Below, piece after piece: positions 18,262 through 21,128 of a DNA stretch of 21,128 bases (positions within the stretch are counted from its first letter, which is position 1; each line of letters begins with the position of its first letter). This DNA comes from an uncultured Oscillospiraceae bacterium. Its GTDB lineage: Bacteria; Bacillota; Clostridia; Oscillospirales; Acutalibacteraceae. Location of the stretch: the NCBI GenBank assembly GCA_900546785.1, contig URED01000038.1, positions 1-21,128 on the forward strand, given 5' to 3'. A program made the position numbers and the translations under genes. Below the pieces are notes generated by a model that saw only the letters and a list, made by a program, of their open reading frames with translations, was not told the origin of the DNA and searched no databases.

Positions 18262-19584
18262 TCAGCCGTTGTCATCGCCGGAGCGGCGTTTTTTCTTTTT
18301 ATTCGCCCTGCTCACAAAAACGGCAACATAAGCAACAACGCACAGGACGACAGCGATCAGTATGATCTTAACGGCAGTGAGCGAAAAGAAATTTCTTACA
18401 GCGTTAACTACCGTTAAAAAAGTGGACAGCTCAACGGTCTCTGCGGCAACGAGCTGCACCTGCGCCACTACCTGATCCGCATAAATGATCTCGGCCGTGC
18501 AGACGGGATCGCCTTTCGCGACCGGCGCGCTTACGGATTCAGGCTTATCCTTTGTACGGATCACGATATTGGAACGGTCCAGCCCGCTGGGTACAATGGC
18601 GGTAACATCCTCCCCTGCAACGAGGCGCAGGGTGTCCGCATCCTTGCCGTTCTCCACCGGCACTTCGTCAAGCACCTCGTTCTGCTCTATGACGGTGGAA
18701 TATTTCAGGCTTCCGAACGCCCATTCAAACAGTGTTGCGGCGTCAATAAAAGAGCATTTTTCATCATAACCGTCATTATTATAGTCAATGACCGGCGCGC
18801 CCAACACAACTGCAAGGTAATTATATCCGTCTTTGCTTGCCGTGGTGATCACACAGTAGCCCGCCTGCGAGGTGGAGCCTGTTTTGATACCTTTTGCATA
18901 TTCGTAATAATAGGAGAGATACCCGCGGCGCAGCATAAGATTTGTATTATAATAGGTCATGCCGTCATATTCATATTCAACGGTGTATGCGATCTTTGTG
19001 AAAGTTGAATTTTTGAGCGCGTCCAGCGTGATCGTAGCAAGGTCTGACGCAGTGGTGTAATGATTTTCATCATGCAGGCCGTCCGGATTGACGAAATTCG
19101 TATTCGTGCACCCGAGCGACTTTACGTAATCATTCATCATTTTAACAAAATATTCCCTTGTGCCGCCCACAAATTCGGCAAGCACCTCAGAAGCGTCACA
19201 GGCGGAGTGCACCATATTCAGATACAACAGCTGCTCAACCGTAAGCGTATCCCCTATCTCCAGACCGGCAACCTGCGCGCCCGTGCCGAGCAGGATATTG
19301 AAAGCCGATTCGGACACGGTGACCTGCTGCTGAAGATCATCCACATTATTGAGCGTAACCATAGCCGTAACGATCTTGGTGAGCGAGGCGGGGTACATCC
19401 TTTCATCCTGATTTTTCTGCGCCACAACGGGGTAAGTATCGTCATCCAGGTTGATAAGCATATAAGCCTGTGAATACAGCTCCACATCGGGCTGGTAGAC
19501 GGCGGCATCGGCACAAAACGCAAAGCCGAAAAGCGAAACACATGAGATCATCAACGCAAGAAAAACACTGAGAAACCTTTTCAT
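18262..19584 (-). CDS. Membrane-anchored D-alanyl-D-alanine carboxypeptidase (DacF-like, S11 family)
   Basis: This 440-residue protein has a signal peptide (MKRFLSVFLALMISCVSLFG to about ADAA). An S11 peptidase domain follows, with S67-L-T-K70 (SxxK nucleophile motif) and K234-T-G236 (KTG motif). A C-terminal domain leads to a membrane helix (about 408-430, LTAVKIILIAVVLCVVAYVA) and the tail RANKKKKRRSGDDNG. The enzyme trims the terminal D-Ala from peptidoglycan stem peptides outside the membrane. The second motif, normally SxN, reads S127-A-C129, so the conserved Asn is Cys. The domain is otherwise typical, so it may still act. AAAAGG (19600-19595) is 10 bases before the ATG, and TATAAT (19618-19613) is a plausible -10 box with a poor -35. 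It stands alone, convergent with the glucosaminidase. Confidence 0.94.
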   Translation of the reverse strand: MKRFLSVFLALMISCVSLFGFAFCADAAVYQPDVELYSQAYMLINLDDDTYPVVAQKNQDERMYPASLTKIVTAMVTLNNVDDLQQQVTVSESAFNILLGTGAQVAGLEIGDTLTVEQLLYLNMVHSACDASEVLAEFVGGTREYFVKMMNDYVKSLGCTNTNFVNPDGLHDENHYTTASDLATITLDALKNSTFTKIAYTVEYEYDGMTYYNTNLMLRRGYLSYYYEYAKGIKTGSTSQAGYCVITTASKDGYNYLAVVLGAPVIDYNNDGYDEKCSFIDAATLFEWAFGSLKYSTVIEQNEVLDEVPVENGKDADTLRLVAGEDVTAIVPSGLDRSNIVIRTKDKPESVSAPVAKGDPVCTAEIIYADQVVAQVQLVAAETVELSTFLTVVNAVRNFFSLTAVKIILIAVVLCVVAYVAVFVSRANKKKKRRSGDDNG

Positions 19585-19710
19585 ACTCTTGACACCTTTT
19601 AGAATTAAATATATTATATAAATATCGCTTGGATATTAAACTCTGATTAATATTCTATCATTTTTGCAAGTGATTTAAAAGCAGTATTTTATTAATTTTA
19701 GGTGAAATTT

Positions 19711-20385
19711 ATGATTTATGTTACGGGCGACACCCATGGGGACATTTCCTGGTTCAAAAATTCCAAGCTTAAAAAGCTGGGTGAAAAAGACACGCTTATC
19801 GTTTGCGGGGATTTCGGCTTTTTGTGGGACAACAGCGAGCAGCAAAAGAAAAACCTTGAGATCCTGAAAAGCAAGAAATACACGATATGCTTTGTGGACG
19901 GCGCGCACGAAAATTTTGATATTCTGAATTCCTACACGCCTTACCGCTGGAAAGGCGGAAACGCGCACAAAATAGCGGACAATATCTACCACCTGATGCG
20001 CGGCGAGGTCTTTACGCTTGAAAACAAAACTTTCTTTGTTATGGGCGGCGGCGAGAGCGAGGACCGCGATATGCGCGAACCCGGTATTTCCTGGTGGGAA
20101 GAGGAGATGCCGAGCGCAGAGGAGATCAAAAACGCCGAGGATAATTTAAAATTCAACGAATACAGGGTAAATTACATTCTTACTTATGAGGCGCCGGCGA
20201 TCGCAAAGGATTTCCTGAAGCTCCACACAAATCAGGCGGCAAAGCTTTCGCCGCTGAACACCTATTTGCAGGAGCTGATGAAAAACGTTGAATACTACCA
20301 CTGGTATTTCGGCTCACTGCATACGGATCAGCAGATCACAAGCCGCATGACAGCGGTGTTTAACAAGATATACGAATTAAAATAA
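19711..20385 (+). CDS. Calcineurin-like metallophosphoesterase with altered metal ligands
   Basis: This 224-residue protein begins MIYVTGDTHGDISWF, the first motif of the calcineurin-like phosphoesterase family (D7, H9). VCGDFGFLWD (31-40) supplies D34. In relatives the next motifs are GNHE, a TH before an EAP-type segment, and GHxH. Here they read G64-A65-H66-E67, T158-Y159 (in ILTYEAP) and G201-S202-L203-H204, so the bridging Asn and two His are replaced. WWEEEMPSAEEI (128-139) matches the family, so the identification is secure. Loss of three ligands suggests weak, altered or no catalysis. The start is ATG 19711, with AGGTGA (19700-19705) before it; an upstream in-frame GTG at 19702 overlaps that site. 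It is 17 bases before the HD-domain gene, so the two are probably cotranscribed. Confidence 0.9.
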   Translation: MIYVTGDTHGDISWFKNSKLKKLGEKDTLIVCGDFGFLWDNSEQQKKNLEILKSKKYTICFVDGAHENFDILNSYTPYRWKGGNAHKIADNIYHLMRGEVFTLENKTFFVMGGGESEDRDMREPGISWWEEEMPSAEEIKNAEDNLKFNEYRVNYILTYEAPAIAKDFLKLHTNQAAKLSPLNTYLQELMKNVEYYHWYFGSLHTDQQITSRMTAVFNKIYELK

Positions 20386-20402
20386 AGAAAGAAGTGCTGT
20401 AA

Positions 20403-21008
20403 ATGGCTTACGAGGTGCCGGAAAGGCTTAAAAAACAGCTTGATTTTATATTGCAGGCGGACGCGGAAAAGGAGATCGTGCGCCGCACGCCGCTTTCAAG
20501 CGGAAAAAGATACGAAAACGATTCCGAACACGCCTGGCACATGGCGCTCATGGCGATACTGCTCAGCGAATATGCGAATGAAAAAATAGACCTGCTTAAA
20601 ACGGTGACCATGATCCTGATCCACGATATCGTTGAGATAGACGCAGGCGATACATATTGCTATGATTACGAATCCGCAAAAACACAAAAAGAGCGCGAGC
20701 TTAAGGCTGCGGACAGGCTCTATGCCCTGCTGCCCGAAGATCAGGGAAAAAAGCTGCGCGGGCTGTGGGAGGAGTTTGAGGCGAACGAAACGCCGGAGGC
20801 CAATTTTGCCCATGCCATGGACTGCTTGCAGCCGACTATGCTCAACAGCGCGTCCGGCGGCATATCCTGGCGTGAAAACGGCATCAGGCTGAGCCAAGTG
20901 CTTAAAAGAAACGCATACACAAAAAAAGGCTCAGAAGCGCTGTGGGATTACCAGCTCAACGAGCTTATCTTAAAAAATGTTGAAAAGGGCAATATCAAAG
21001 GCGAATAG
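20403..21008 (+). CDS. HD-domain phosphohydrolase (YfbR-like/HD_3 family)
   Basis: This 201-residue soluble protein has the HD-domain metal set: ENDSEHAWHMALM (38-50) with H43, LIHDIVEIDAGD (72-83) with H74 and D75, and HAMDCLQP (137-144) with D140. The pattern of an N-terminal helix, then SEHAWH, HDIVEID and a late D, fits the HD_3 group. That group includes YfbR-like 5'-nucleotidases acting on deoxyribonucleoside monophosphates; a nucleotide substrate is inferred. GISWRENGIR (153-162) and LNELILKNV are typical of the C-terminal part. It follows the altered phosphoesterase by 17 bases, with a weak purine-rich ribosome binding site. All HD ligands appear present, unlike its neighbour. Confidence 0.92.
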   Translation: MAYEVPERLKKQLDFILQADAEKEIVRRTPLSSGKRYENDSEHAWHMALMAILLSEYANEKIDLLKTVTMILIHDIVEIDAGDTYCYDYESAKTQKERELKAADRLYALLPEDQGKKLRGLWEEFEANETPEANFAHAMDCLQPTMLNSASGGISWRENGIRLSQVLKRNAYTKKGSEALWDYQLNELILKNVEKGNIKGE

Positions 21009-21078
21009 ACCGCTGGCAGAAAACGGCGTTCCCATGCGATTGTACGGATTACCTGTATCTAAAACAGTAAAGAAATCA

Positions 21079-21103
21079 AAACCACCAGTTGAACTGGTGG
21101 TTT
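21079..21103. terminator. Perfect hairpin after the HD-domain gene
   Basis: Twelve-base arms AAACCACCAGTT and AACTGGTGGTTT pair around a single base (G21091). It starts 71 bases after the HD-gene stop and could end its transcription. It has only three T residues after the stem, and a second hairpin 5 bases on suggests it may instead be part of a mobile element end. Confidence 0.5.
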
Positions 21104-21108
21104 GCACA

Positions 21109-21123
21109 GGCCCTAAAAGGGCC
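21109..21123. repeat. Second hairpin at the window edge
   Basis: GGCCCT and AGGGCC pair around a 3-base loop. Together with the hairpin at 21079-21103 it recalls the imperfect palindromes at ends of IS200/IS605-type elements, but no transposase is inside the window. Confidence 0.4.
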
Positions 21124-21128
21124 GCCTA

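Overview
The window looks like a chromosomal segment of a low-to-mid GC Gram-positive anaerobe of the Clostridia (Oscillospiraceae/Ruminococcaceae-like is my guess; no rRNA or other marker allows a firmer placement). The basis is AGGAGG-type ribosome binding sites, consensus sigma-A promoters, a lipoprotein signal, a DacF-like D,D-carboxypeptidase and a secreted glucosaminidase with SH3 and fibronectin type III modules.

Left part (1 to about 7930) is AT-rich accessory DNA with the character of a defence island. On the minus strand lies a type I restriction-modification operon hsdR-hsdM-hsdS, with hsdS cut by the window edge. It is followed by a small DUF6809-type protein, a plus-strand DUF2971 protein, a minus-strand RelE/HigB-like toxin with a NadS-type antitoxin under a consensus promoter with a palindrome in its spacer, and a membrane-anchored NERD (nuclease-related) protein. 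The island ends against a 33-codon gene remnant that keeps its own terminator (7941-8088).

The middle part (8304-13616) has a more balanced base composition and holds a probable three-gene plus-strand operon: a short UvrA-like double ABC ATPase, a UvrD/PcrA helicase and a DEDDh 3'-5' exonuclease. All three are DNA-processing enzymes. A promoter inside the longest possible uvrA-like reading frame shows that the real start is probably a GTG at 8304.

The right part holds a solitary lipoprotein of the ABC_sub_bind family (minus, GTG start), a striking 320-bp array of hairpin repeats (14793-15112, order A-L-B-L-A-X-B), an XRE regulator, and divergent from it a secreted GH73-like glucosaminidase whose catalytic domain appears split by an SH3 domain. 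Next come a membrane-anchored D,D-carboxypeptidase with Cys in place of the SxN Asn, a calcineurin-like phosphoesterase that has lost several metal ligands, and an HD-domain phosphohydrolase. Two hairpins at the right edge may be the start of a mobile element.

The least explained item is the hairpin array, whose two unit types have different stem arms but the same architecture. The next most interesting are the degenerate phosphoesterase, the carboxypeptidase variant and the DUF2971 gene in the defence island.
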